A stretch of 23,447 bases of DNA from JBGOUJ01 sp041477005 (GCA_041477005.1 JBGOUJ010000041.1:1-23447); one strand, 5' to 3'. Positions 7,974 to 15,117 are shown, counted from the stretch's first letter. Notes: generated by a model not told the origin, from the letters alone. Program-made: numbers and translations.

Positions 7974-8129
7974 GGAGATGCGCTAGCCCTCGCTCACCGG
8001 CGACTGAATCCGCGCCCCAAGCGGTGGGTTCGCCGCGCCCACGTTGTCGGCGGATTGTGCTACGAGGCTGATCTGCCGCGCGTGGCCGGGGAAGATGAGC
8101 TGGCGATCTACTTCCCGGACCGCAAATGA
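7974..8129 (+). pseudogene. Possible C-terminal relic of an unidentified protein
   Basis: Open codons run from after TGA 7971-7973 to TGA 8127-8129. The end reads RWVRRAHVVGGLCYEADLPR then VAGEDELAIYFPDRK, which looks like a folded protein terminus rather than random GC-rich sequence. There is no start codon with a ribosome site. The VVGGLC and acidic context loosely recall PLP-dependent decarboxylases, but I cannot assign a family. This is a weak call. Confidence 0.2.
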
Positions 8130-8248
8130 GCGCGCGTCGCCGGGCAACCAGCATCAGCAAGGCCGGACACCTTTCATCGGTGGTTGTTCGCCAAAACGGA
8201 CGGCGCGGGGCTGCTCTGCGACGCCGGGCCGGCAATGCGGCGGTCGGC

Positions 8249-8280
8249 TATACTGTGAGCTGAGTTGCTCACAAGGAGGG
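8249..8280 (+). promoter_or_regulatory. -10 box, inverted repeat and ribosome site of the 8285 gene
   Basis: TATACT (8249-8254) is a good -10 hexamer, without a clear -35. It is followed immediately by a perfect inverted repeat GTGAGC-N6-GCTCAC (8255-8272), then AAGGAGGG (8273-8280), a strong Shine-Dalgarno four bases before the ATG. The repeat would sit at or just after the transcription start, where either a repressor dimer or a 5' hairpin next to the ribosome site could act. Confidence 0.4.
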
Positions 8281-8284
8281 CTCC

Positions 8285-8731
8285 ATGAGTGCGCTGCGAA
8301 CAGTTGCTTTTCTCATGCTCCTGACGGCTCTGCCGCTGGTTGCGGCCGATCCGATTTGCGGGGTGTGGCAGATGCGGAAGGACGAGAAGAAACAACAACT
8401 CCAGGGCCAGGTGGTAACCGTGGAGCCCTCCGGCGGCGCTACGAAGTTCAGTTATGACATCGCGATGGGCAAGACCCGGATCCAGTATTCCTTCGTGACA
8501 AAAATGGACGGGGAGCCGGTGCCGGCTATGAGCAACGGGAAAGAATTTATGAAGGTGTGGGTGAAGAAAATCAGTCTCTATGAATACGATTCGGGCAGCG
8601 TGGTGCAGGGGACCGAGACCCGGTTCAAGGGCAAGATTAGCGCTGACGGAAGAGTGTGGACAACGGACGGCACGATCCGGTCCGGGGAACAAACGATACC
8701 ATCGCACGTTGTCTTCGATCGCGTAAAGTAG
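8285..8731 (+). CDS. Small exported protein, lipocalin-like beta fold (unknown function)
   Basis: This 148-residue protein begins with a signal peptide (MSALRTVAFLMLLTALPLVA, cut near AAD). The mature part opens with PICGVWQM and alternates short beta strands (QVVTVEPSG, KFSYDIAMG, RIQYSFVTK, RFKGKISADGRVW). That resembles the small secreted proteins common in Acidobacteria that begin with a 'GTWKLN'-type strand and may bind a ligand. I do not recognise a named family. Start choice is firm because of the AAGGAGGG site at 8273-8280. The gene is monocistronic and convergent with the next one. Confidence 0.8.
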   Translation: MSALRTVAFLMLLTALPLVAADPICGVWQMRKDEKKQQLQGQVVTVEPSGGATKFSYDIAMGKTRIQYSFVTKMDGEPVPAMSNGKEFMKVWVKKISLYEYDSGSVVQGTETRFKGKISADGRVWTTDGTIRSGEQTIPSHVVFDRVK

Positions 8732-8823
8732 TCGGGCCTCTACCTGCCCATATCAAGCAGCAGCTCGATCAAGATCCCGCCAGGAAGTTGCGCCCACAGA
8801 GCGGATACCGAGCCGGCAAGCGA

Positions 8824-8868
8824 TCCGCCGGCCGCGGTCGACTGTCCCCGGCTCGGAGGGCCGGCGGA
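8824..8868. terminator. Candidate bidirectional terminator between convergent genes
   Basis: TCCGCCGGCC (8824-8833) and GGCCGGCGGA (8859-8868) are perfect 10-base arms around a 25-base loop. They lie between the stop of the 8285 gene and the stop of the minus-strand GT87 gene. The stem is very GC-rich but no T-run follows on either side, so it would be an atypical or Rho-assisted terminator. Confidence 0.4.
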
Positions 8869-8870
8869 CA

Positions 8871-9950
8871 TCAGGAGGCGTTCGGGGCAAGCTGGGGCCT
8901 CCGCTGATAACTCAGCAAGCCGAAGCCGACTAGAAGCAGGCACGTGCCGAGGACGATCGGGTTTAGCGCCGACCAGTGACCCGGCAACAACTGAAGCATC
9001 ACCAGCGGGGGTGTGCTGAGCAGGATAAGGCTGGTCCGCCGGACGAGAGTGTTCGGAGAACCGGCAAACACCACCAGGGGCAGCGCCGCAACGGCCAGAT
9101 CGTACTGAAAGCTCTGCGGACTCAGGAAGACGGATGCCAACAGCCCAAAAGAAAAGGCTTCCAGCAGGCCGAGCTCGCGGACTACCTTGATTGTGGACAA
9201 TATTGTCAGCAGCGCTAAGATCGGGTACGCGGGACTCCAGCCGAGGTGAGTGGCCAGGCCGCGAGCAGTCGGCATCCCTGGCAATTCCGGTCGATCCAGG
9301 CGGATCAGCCCCTGGTAGTCTCCGACGATCTTCCAAATCCGCCAATCCAGAATCCACAGCGAGATCAAGATAAGAAACAAGCCCGCGCCGGCATATCCGG
9401 CCAGCATCCGTCTCTCGCGCTTCACCAGTAGCACCAGGGGAACCAACAGGTACAGCGTCGGTTTCTGGAGCGTGAAGGCCAGGACGGCGCCGGCAACCAG
9501 GGGCCAATGGAGCTGCCAGAGTCGAAGCGCCGCCAGCAGGATGAACATTTGCACGGCCCCGTCCTGCTCGATGGCAAAATTGAAGGCAAACGGGAAAAAC
9601 AACCCAAGAATCGCCGGCGACACGCGCTTCCCCACCACGAGCGGTATCAACAAGGCGACGCCAATCACCGCAGCCAGGTTGAGCGCCAGCCAGGCTCGAT
9701 CGAACCCGATCCATTTCAGCGGCCGCAGCAAGCAGCCGTAGAACGGCGCGCGGTAGTAAGGCAGGAACCGCTTGACTCCCGGCTGCAGTGCCAACTGGAG
9801 CTGCCCCTCGTACATGTGAGGGCCGCAGAGTGTAGCGCCGGTGCGGAACACGCGGGCGTCCTTCGTGCCGATCGGGCCGGCCAGCCAGTACCCGCCCCCC
9901 AGCACGCCGAGCAGGAACAGCAGTTCCACAGCGCGAAGAAGGTCTCTCAT
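8871..9950 (-). CDS. GT87-like polyprenyl-phosphate-mannose (GT-C) glycosyltransferase, multi-pass membrane
   Basis: This 359-residue protein is strongly hydrophobic with about 9-10 predicted membrane segments. The first is residues 8-25. It is followed by an external loop containing GTKDARVFRTG (28-38), where D31 is placed like the catalytic Asp of GT-C enzymes. A YYRAPFYGCLLRPLKW segment follows, typical of the DUF2029/GT87 family. These enzymes move mannose from polyprenyl-phosphate donors to lipids or glycans outside the membrane. The acceptor cannot be told from context. The ribosome site is weak (GTAAAG). The gene is smaller than some GT87 members (about 400 residues), with a shortened C-terminus ending in LSYQRRPQLAP. 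Confidence 0.75.
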   Translation of the reverse strand: MRDLLRAVELLFLLGVLGGGYWLAGPIGTKDARVFRTGATLCGPHMYEGQLQLALQPGVKRFLPYYRAPFYGCLLRPLKWIGFDRAWLALNLAAVIGVALLIPLVVGKRVSPAILGLFFPFAFNFAIEQDGAVQMFILLAALRLWQLHWPLVAGAVLAFTLQKPTLYLLVPLVLLVKRERRMLAGYAGAGLFLILISLWILDWRIWKIVGDYQGLIRLDRPELPGMPTARGLATHLGWSPAYPILALLTILSTIKVVRELGLLEAFSFGLLASVFLSPQSFQYDLAVAALPLVVFAGSPNTLVRRTSLILLSTPPLVMLQLLPGHWSALNPIVLGTCLLLVGFGLLSYQRRPQLAPNAS

Positions 9951-10203
9951 CTTTACGGCTGTCGTAGATTCTCTTTCCGGGCCGCCTTTCCGTTTGCACC
10001 CCGCACGCTGGGGTCCCCGGCTTCGACCTGGCGCCTGTACCGGAAGCCTGCATTCCGATGGAGTTCCGCCGGACCGCGCCTTCGAGTGGACCGAGGCGGG
10101 CGCTTGGGCGCGGTGTATCAGGCGGGAGTCGCCGTGGATGTCATTCGATGGGACCGGCGGGAAAGATCCGGGTCGCCATGCGGAGTCCGCAAGTGCCAGC
10201 CCG

Positions 10204-10404
10204 CTACTTCCCTGCCCTTCGGGGATCTTCCAGCTCCTTGCATCGAACGGTCGCTACTGCAATGGCCTGAAGCTCCGCGTCAACCATTTGCCGCAGCACT
10301 GAACTGCCAACATCCGGCCCCCGTTTTGCTTGAATGGCGGAAATGCGCTCGAATGCCTCCCATCGCCGAAGGCTTTCCGGAGAGATGCCGTGCCTGAACT
10401 CCAT
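10204..10404 (-). CDS. Possible small protein, 66 aa (unknown)
   Basis: The frame is longer (131 codons, from 10599), but the ATG at 10404 is better. It is preceded by GGAGG and an eight-G run, and the earlier residues look like untranslated sequence. The product reads MEFRHGISPESLRRWEAFER, ISAIQAKRGPDVGSSV, LRQMVDAELQAIAV and so on: charged, helical, no signal peptide and no recognised domain. A plausible promoter lies 50 bases upstream. I rank it as possible rather than certain because no family resemblance supports it. Confidence 0.4.
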   Translation of the reverse strand: MEFRHGISPESLRRWEAFERISAIQAKRGPDVGSSVLRQMVDAELQAIAVATVRCKELEDPRRAGK

Positions 10405-10716
10405 ACCCCCCCCTCCACCCTCCATCACCTCAATCAACAGGTAACACTCAGCAAGAATAGACCGGGATAGCCGAATATACAACGTGACTTCCGTACCAAG
10501 TCGTGGGACTAGGTGTTCGGTACACTTAGTACTTTTGGTTGGAAAGGACGCCGCGGGGTGTGGGATTTTGCGCACCTGAGGCTCTCCAAGTCTTGTCAAA
10601 TAGTGTAATGTATTGAGCCGACGCCGGATTTGACCTTTGCGAGAGTTGGCCGCCCGCGTGCTCCTTCGCTCGCCGTCGGAGTCTCATTTTGGTTTCCGAC
10701 CCGATGGGGGCTGCGC
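10405..10716. other. Intergenic region between divergent genes
   Basis: These 312 bases hold the candidate minus-strand promoter at 10454-10482 and the AT-richer stretch 10590-10612, which probably carries the promoter of the plus-strand gene. The only other open frame is the in-frame TTG extension 10630-10716 of that gene, which I reject. Confidence 0.4.
10454..10482 (-). promoter_or_regulatory. Candidate promoter of the 66-aa ORF
   Basis: On the minus strand TTGTAT (10482-10477) and TATTCT (10459-10454) are separated by 17 bases, and the ATG at 10404 lies 50 bases further on. Hexamer matches are moderate. Confidence 0.3.
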
Positions 10717-12324
10717 GTGAAGCCACACCGGACTCTCTCGCATGTACTTGCGCATGTAGCCGTTCTTGCGGTGTTTTCCGGGATGCCGCTGGCGCGCGCC
10801 ACCGGACCCGAGGCCGCCGGCCTTGCGAACTGGGCGCCCGCGCGATGGCAGGGCGGCCCGCTCGAGGTGCTTCGCCGCGCCCGGACCAATGCCGGGGACA
10901 AAGCGCCCGCTGACGCTACCCTCGCGGGCACCCTCCTCGACTGGTACAATCCGCGCACGCTCGACCTGCTCGCGAACACGCCCATCAACTCGCTGTTAGT
11001 GACCTGGAGCGTGGGCGCCGATGCGGCCGTTGAATCGCAGCAGCAGAAGCTCGTGGCGTCTTATACGCGCGCGGCGCACCAGCGGGGTATCGTGGTGGTG
11101 GGCCTGCTCTATCCGGGCTCTGATCCAGGCCGGGCGGTCGCGTCGGCGGTGGAGGCCGGTCTCGATGGGCTGGGCATAGAAGGCGATTTCGCCGACGGCC
11201 CGCAATTCGCTCAGGAACTGCGGCGCTTGCTGCGCGCGAAGAAGAGTTCCGCCGTTGTCATTCCGCTGGGTCCGCGAGACTGGCTCTTGCCGGATGTGGA
11301 GTGGCCGGTGTTGGGCACGAGCGACGCGGTAACGCCGCGGATCCGGGTATTCTCCGAATCCGGGGCTGTCACCGCCACTCCCTCGACCGAGCCCTGGATC
11401 GAGTCCAACTCCTGGCTCATTCGCTCGCTGCGCGCGGGGGGCGGCGAGCGCCCGGTTTGGCTCGGGCACCGGATCGAGAATCCCTCGGCGGCCGACTACG
11501 AGCGCGCCATCGCGGACGCGGCCGTCGCCGGTGGCCGCTGGGTCCTGGCGCCGGACGACGCGCTGCTGACGGGCCTCCAGCGGGGAGATCCCGAAGCTTT
11601 CGCCACCTGGCGCCGCATCGGCTCCTGCCTGACCTTCTACGAGCAGCACGCGGAATGGCGCGCGTTCACTCCCGCCGCCGTGCTGGGCATCATCCAGGAC
11701 CGCGCCGCCAGGCACGCCGACGTGGCAGCCGAGAATCTCAACCTGATCACCCGCCGGCGCATTCCCTACCGCGTGATCGAGCGGGCGGATCTCGCGCCGG
11801 CGGCGCTGGAGGGCCTGCAGGCCGTGCTGGCCACCGACCTCGCGCCGCCCACGGAACAAGAGCGCAAACTGCTAGCCGCCTTCGCCGAGAACGGCGGACT
11901 GCTCGTGGCCGGCCCTTCGTGGAATTGCGCCACTCCGGGCGAACGAGACTACGCCGTCGAGAAGTTCGGCGCGGGCCGGATTGCCGTATACAAACAAGAC
12001 CCGCCCGATCCGGAAGCTCTTTCCAAGGAGATGCCCGATCTGCTCGGCAAGGAAAACCTCCCGGTGCGGCTGTTCAACGTGGATTCGCTGCTGGCGCAGG
12101 TCACAGCCGGCCCTGGCAAGAACGGCCTCCTGGTACAACTGGTGAACTACGCGACCGAGCCATCGGACCTGATCACGGTGCGTGCGGCGGGCGGATATCG
12201 CAGCGCGCGCCTGTTCAGCCCCGGAGCGCCGCCGGCGGAGCTGAGGATCCACAAGTCTGCCGGGAGGATCGAAGTGACTGTCGAGAGGGTCGCGGTCTGC
12301 GCCGCGCTGCTGCTCGAGAAATGA
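10717..12324 (+). CDS. Secreted protein with barrel-like N-terminal and class-I glutamine-amidotransferase-like C-terminal region
   Basis: I start at GTG 10717 rather than TTG 10630. Only this start gives a normal signal peptide (MKPHRTLSHVLAHVAVLAVF then SGMPLARA), and GGGGG lies 6-10 bases upstream. The 535-residue product has an alpha/beta region (~90-300) with TPINSLLVTWSVGADA, GIVVVGLLYPGSD and DGLGIEGDFADG strands, suggesting a TIM-like barrel. A Rossmann-like region (~315-430) follows with AAVLGIIQDR, RRIPYRVIERADL, QAVLATDLAPPTEQERKLLA and AFAENGGLLVAGPSW. This is the layout of amidotransferase-like or beta-galactosidase trimerisation domains without an obvious catalytic Cys. A small beta domain ends it. 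It is 12 bases upstream of the DUF362 gene. Function unknown. Confidence 0.75.
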   Translation: MKPHRTLSHVLAHVAVLAVFSGMPLARATGPEAAGLANWAPARWQGGPLEVLRRARTNAGDKAPADATLAGTLLDWYNPRTLDLLANTPINSLLVTWSVGADAAVESQQQKLVASYTRAAHQRGIVVVGLLYPGSDPGRAVASAVEAGLDGLGIEGDFADGPQFAQELRRLLRAKKSSAVVIPLGPRDWLLPDVEWPVLGTSDAVTPRIRVFSESGAVTATPSTEPWIESNSWLIRSLRAGGGERPVWLGHRIENPSAADYERAIADAAVAGGRWVLAPDDALLTGLQRGDPEAFATWRRIGSCLTFYEQHAEWRAFTPAAVLGIIQDRAARHADVAAENLNLITRRRIPYRVIERADLAPAALEGLQAVLATDLAPPTEQERKLLAAFAENGGLLVAGPSWNCATPGERDYAVEKFGAGRIAVYKQDPPDPEALSKEMPDLLGKENLPVRLFNVDSLLAQVTAGPGKNGLLVQLVNYATEPSDLITVRAAGGYRSARLFSPGAPPAELRIHKSAGRIEVTVERVAVCAALLLEK

Positions 12325-12336
12325 CCGGAGGACCCC

Positions 12337-13530
12337 ATGACTGAGAGCTGGAATACCATTACGCGACGCCAACTGCTGGCCGGCTCCGGCCTGAGCCTGG
12401 TTTCGCTTGTCCGCGGCCAGCCACCCGCCGCCCCGAGCGCGCCGGTCGCCCCGGTGTCGGTCGCCAAGTGCGCGAGCTATGACGCGGATCTGGTCAGCAT
12501 GCTGGCCAAGCAATTCGACCAGATCGGCGGCATCGGCAAGCTGCTTGGCGGCAAGACCGTCGCGATCAAGCTGAACCTTACCGGTGGCGGCCGGATCGCC
12601 GGCTACACCGCCGGCCAGACGCACTGGGTGCATCCGAAACTGCTGGGAGCGACCTGCCACCTGATGGGACTCGCCGGCGCAAAGCGCATCCGGATACTCG
12701 AAGGCGCCGCACGGGGCGATGCGCTCGAAGACAAGATGCTCAACGCCGGTTGGGATGTGAACGCCCTGCGCTCGACCGCGCCCATTGTGGAGTTCGAAGG
12801 CACGAACCACCTGGGCAACGGCAAGCGTTACGCGCGACTGAAGGTGGCCAAGCCCTATATCTACCCCGCCTTCGACCTGAATCACTCCTACGAGGACACA
12901 GACGTATACGTCAGCATGGCCAAGCTCAAGCACCACGAGGAGTGCGGCATCACGCTCACGATCAAGAACGCCTTCGGCATCACACCGAACTCGATCTACG
13001 GGGACGACGCCGGCGTGGACGAACCGAACGAGAGTGCGCGCCGCGGCCGGGAAACACTCCTTCACGCCGGGAAGCGGCAGCCGCCGAAGAGCGCGCCGCA
13101 GGAGGTGGACTTCACTTCCCTGCGCTTCGAGGGTTATCGCGTGCCGCGGATCTGCGTGGATTTGACCGCCGCCCGGCCGGTCGACCTGGCCATCATCGAC
13201 GGCATCGAATCCTCGGTCCAGGGCGAGGGGCCGTGGGTGAAGGGCTTCAAGTATGCCAACCCGCAGGTGGTGATCGTGGGCCGCAACCCGGTCTGCACGG
13301 ATGCGGTCGCAACCGCGGTGATGGGCTACAACCCGCGGGCGAAGCGGGGCGAGGCGCCCTTCCACCGTATCACCCCGCCGGAAACTCCCGGCGCGCCCGA
13401 ATGGGCCGAGAACCCCATGCTGCTAGCCGAGGCCGTGGGTATCGGCAGTGCCAACCTCAGCCGCATCGATGTCCGTGGTGTCCCGATCAAGGACGCGGTG
13501 TTTGATTTCGAATCGCGGCGAAAGGGATAG
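12337..13530 (+). CDS. DUF362 family protein, Tat-exported
   Basis: This 397-residue protein has a twin-arginine signal (TRRQLLAGSGLSLVSLV, residues 9-25). Its body fits DUF362: LLGGKTVAIKLNLTGG, WVHPKLLGATCHLM, TDVYVSMAKLKHHEECGITL, IKNAFGITPNSIYGDD, RPVDLAIIDGIESS and VGRNPVCTDAVATAVMGYNP. DUF362 proteins are sometimes fused to 4Fe-4S domains, but no ferredoxin-type Cys clusters are seen here. GGAGGA at 12327-12332, directly after the upstream stop, marks the start and implies translation coupled to the upstream gene. The two secreted products probably act together outside the cytoplasm. The biochemical role of DUF362 is not settled. Confidence 0.85.
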   Translation: MTESWNTITRRQLLAGSGLSLVSLVRGQPPAAPSAPVAPVSVAKCASYDADLVSMLAKQFDQIGGIGKLLGGKTVAIKLNLTGGGRIAGYTAGQTHWVHPKLLGATCHLMGLAGAKRIRILEGAARGDALEDKMLNAGWDVNALRSTAPIVEFEGTNHLGNGKRYARLKVAKPYIYPAFDLNHSYEDTDVYVSMAKLKHHEECGITLTIKNAFGITPNSIYGDDAGVDEPNESARRGRETLLHAGKRQPPKSAPQEVDFTSLRFEGYRVPRICVDLTAARPVDLAIIDGIESSVQGEGPWVKGFKYANPQVVIVGRNPVCTDAVATAVMGYNPRAKRGEAPFHRITPPETPGAPEWAENPMLLAEAVGIGSANLSRIDVRGVPIKDAVFDFESRRKG

Positions 13531-13578
13531 ACCGTCGAGCGCTTGCGGCAAGGGGCGCGGCGGGGCTCCGGGTGAGGG

Positions 13579-13616
13579 GGCGAATCGGACTGGCACACCC
13601 CGAGTCGTCCAATAAA
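13579..13616 (+). repeat. Direct repeat copy 1 (partner at 14731-14769)
   Basis: The core GGACTGGCACACCCCGA (13587-13603) is identical to 14739-14755. Flanks match with a few differences (TCGTCCAATAAA against TCATCCAAATAAA, and GGCGAATC against GGCAAATG). A hairpin, ATGCCCT-TGC-AGGGCAT (13660-13676), follows downstream of this copy. Confidence 0.6.
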
Positions 13617-13659
13617 GAAGACCGAGGTAACAGCTTTCCAGTGATGCCACCAGGAAAGG

Positions 13660-13676
13660 ATGCCCTTGCAGGGCAT
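13660..13676. other. Perfect 7-bp stem-loop
   Basis: ATGCCCT and AGGGCAT arms enclose a TGC loop. It lies between the DUF362 stop and the stress-protein gene. No T-run follows, so it is not a classical terminator. It may be part of a REP-like element with the nearby direct repeat. Confidence 0.35.
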
Positions 13677-13768
13677 GCTCGATGCGCTTGGGCTTCAATA
13701 GATGCCGGCGCCCCAGCCGCTGCCGCTCCAGATCATCCTCTTTGGATGCCCGATTGCTCCGTTTCTTG

Positions 13769-13782
13769 ATGGCAGGTGCCAT
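13769..13782 (+). promoter_or_regulatory. Inverted repeat over the ribosome site of the stress-protein gene
   Basis: ATGGCA-GG-TGCCAT ends directly before the ATG at 13783. As RNA it can fold as ATGGC-AGGT-GCCAT, placing the only Shine-Dalgarno-like bases (AGG) in the loop and masking the start region. Confidence 0.4.
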
Positions 13783-14649
13783 ATGCTGGCGATCAACAAA
13801 ATCCTGGTGCCGGTAGATTTTTCGGAGCGTTCGACCGTGGCGGCGCTGCAAGCGTCGGCCCTGGCTCGTCGTCTCCATTCCGATCTGGTGTTGCTGCACG
13901 TCTCCCATCCTGCCTATACCGCCGACGTGTTCGAAGGAGCTTACTTCCAACCCAATCCTGCGCTGGTCGAGCGGGAGCAGCGCGAGCTGGACAGCCTCCT
14001 GGCAGGCGAGCCAGCCGGCCTGTCGGTGCGGCGCGTTCGCGCGGAAGGCGATCCGGCCCGGTGCATCGTGCACCTGGCGCACCAGGAGAATGTCGGTCTT
14101 ATTGTCATGCCGACGCACGGCTACGGTCCATTTCGCCGCTTCATCCTGGGCTCGGTGACAGCCAAGGTTCTACACGACGCTGAGTGCCCGGTGTGGACCG
14201 GCGTGCACTGGGAGCAGCCGCCGGCGAGCGAAGAGGCGGTCATTCGCAACGTGCTCTGCGCCATCGATTTAAGTCCCCACAGCCGGCGCACCCTGTGCTG
14301 GGCCGCGCAGATGGCCGCGGAGCTCGGCGCGCACCTGGGCATCGCGCACGTCACAGCGTCGCTCGATGCCAGCGAACCGGGCGAACATTACTTTGTTCCC
14401 GAGTGGGCGAACGTGCTGCTCTCCGTCGCCGCAGAGAAAATCGAGAAGCTGCAACACGAGATGAGTATCACTGCGAAGGTTCATATCGCCAGCGGAGAAG
14501 CGCCCAAGGTGGTGCGCCAGTTCGCCGAAGAAGTCTCCGCGGATCTGCTGGTGATCGGCCGCAGCCCCCATGGCGGCCTCGCCGGCCGCCTGCGCACCAA
14601 TGCGTACGCCATCATTCGCGAGTCGCCCTGCCCGGTCGTCAGCGTCTGA
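13783..14649 (+). CDS. Tandem universal stress protein (two UspA domains)
   Basis: This 288-residue cytoplasmic protein has two Usp alpha/beta domains. Domain 1 (~3-150) opens with INKILVPVDFSERS, ends LGSVTAKVLHDAECPVWT, and keeps most of the ATP-binding motif (THG, nine residues, GS), with Pro replacing the first Gly. Domain 2 (~155-288) opens NVLCAIDLSPHSRR and closes VIGRSPHGGLAGRLRTNAYA, IIRESPCPVVSV. Its second GS position is TN, so nucleotide binding may be lost in this half. Tandem Usp proteins respond to stress and are often redox- or starvation-linked. I chose ATG 13783 over the 27-codon extension because the Usp strand starts here. It is bracketed by the two direct repeats. Confidence 0.9.
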   Translation: MLAINKILVPVDFSERSTVAALQASALARRLHSDLVLLHVSHPAYTADVFEGAYFQPNPALVEREQRELDSLLAGEPAGLSVRRVRAEGDPARCIVHLAHQENVGLIVMPTHGYGPFRRFILGSVTAKVLHDAECPVWTGVHWEQPPASEEAVIRNVLCAIDLSPHSRRTLCWAAQMAAELGAHLGIAHVTASLDASEPGEHYFVPEWANVLLSVAAEKIEKLQHEMSITAKVHIASGEAPKVVRQFAEEVSADLLVIGRSPHGGLAGRLRTNAYAIIRESPCPVVSV

Positions 14650-14730
14650 GGCCCGAGGGAAAAGGAAGGGCGGGTCACTAAAGGCGCCGCTTCTCTGTTC
14701 GAACGAGCCCCACCCCCAAAACGGTGCAAT

Positions 14731-14769
14731 GGCAAATGGGACTGGCACACCCCGAATCATCCAAATAAA
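14731..14769 (+). repeat. Direct repeat copy 2 (partner at 13579-13616)
   Basis: It shares the identical 17-base core with copy 1 (14739-14755 here) and similar flanks. This copy lies just upstream of, and in frame with, the 67-codon ORF. Two copies 1.15 kb apart in one window suggest a dispersed extragenic element, possibly REP-like; no transposase is visible. Confidence 0.6.
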
Positions 14770-14820
14770 AACGAGAAACTGCTGGACCAGGCACTGCGGA
14801 AATTCCAGGGAAAGCCGCTC

Positions 14821-15024
14821 ATGAAATCGCTTTACCTGAACGCCGGTAGCGAACGCCGGTGGCTGTCCGAGCAGGAGTTCAAGCAGTTGACGGACTTCTT
14901 CGTCCAGGACATCAATCAAGGCAAGCTGTGTGGCATCAGGATCTTTCGTGTCGCAAGTCTGCAGGAGCGTCCCGAATACGCGGAGTGGACCAAAGAGGCA
15001 TTGAAGAAGCTGCAGCGCATATAA
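14821..15024 (+). CDS. Small conserved-looking protein, 67 aa or longer (N-terminus unsettled)
   Basis: From the ATG the product reads MKSLYLNAGSERRWLSEQ, EFKQLTDFFVQDINQGKL, CGIRIFRVASLQERPEYAEW, TKEALKKLQRI: a mixed alpha/beta sequence that looks like a real protein. I do not recognise a family. The same frame is open upstream back to the stress-protein stop (14647-14649), and the nearby codons (NEKLLDQALRKFQGKPL) also look like coding sequence. There is no ATG or GTG start there and no clear ribosome site before 14821. The gene may therefore have lost its start, perhaps where repeat copy 2 inserted, or begin at a non-standard codon. Its neighbour downstream is an RND pump, 214 bases away. 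Confidence 0.5.
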   Translation: MKSLYLNAGSERRWLSEQEFKQLTDFFVQDINQGKLCGIRIFRVASLQERPEYAEWTKEALKKLQRI

Positions 15025-15100
15025 CGAGCACGCCAAGGGGGCCAGGTAACTCGGCTGCCGCCCCGGCATCGATTTCGAAACGCTGGACGATCATGACGGT

Positions 15101-15117
15101 AGGCTGGCGCCCAGCCT
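15101..15117. other. Perfect stem-loop upstream of the RND gene
   Basis: AGGCTGG-CGC-CCAGCCT forms a 7-bp stem with a 3-base loop. It may be a transcript end for the 67-aa ORF or part of the pump leader. No T-run follows. Confidence 0.35.

Larger units (their letters stand above)
7922..8284. other. Intergenic region with a possible gene relic and a promoter
   Basis: The first ~50 bases show nothing recognisable. Bases 7974-8129 hold a short open frame that may be a relic (separate entry). The right end carries a -10 box, an inverted repeat and the ribosome site of the next gene. Confidence 0.4.

Noticed and set aside
8740..10053. Long minus-strand frame of 437 codons
   Set aside because: It overlaps the GT87 gene in another frame, lacks a start site and is Arg/Pro/Gly-rich, typical of a shadow.
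10070..10160. A GRLGAVYQA-like run resembling a kinase glycine loop
   Set aside because: It is nine residues in one frame, with no following kinase motifs and several stops nearby; chance in GC-rich sequence.
10593..10621. TTGTCA as a -35 for the amidotransferase-like gene
   Set aside because: No acceptable -10 lies 16-18 bases away, and the reverse-strand TTGACA reading also lacks a partner.
10630..10716. TTG-initiated extension of the amidotransferase-like gene
   Set aside because: It would bury the signal peptide by 29 residues and has no ribosome site.
11872..13365. Long minus-strand frame of 497 codons opposite the two-gene unit
   Set aside because: It is antisense to the DUF362 and amidotransferase-like genes and has the low-complexity, His/Arg-rich look of an antisense shadow.
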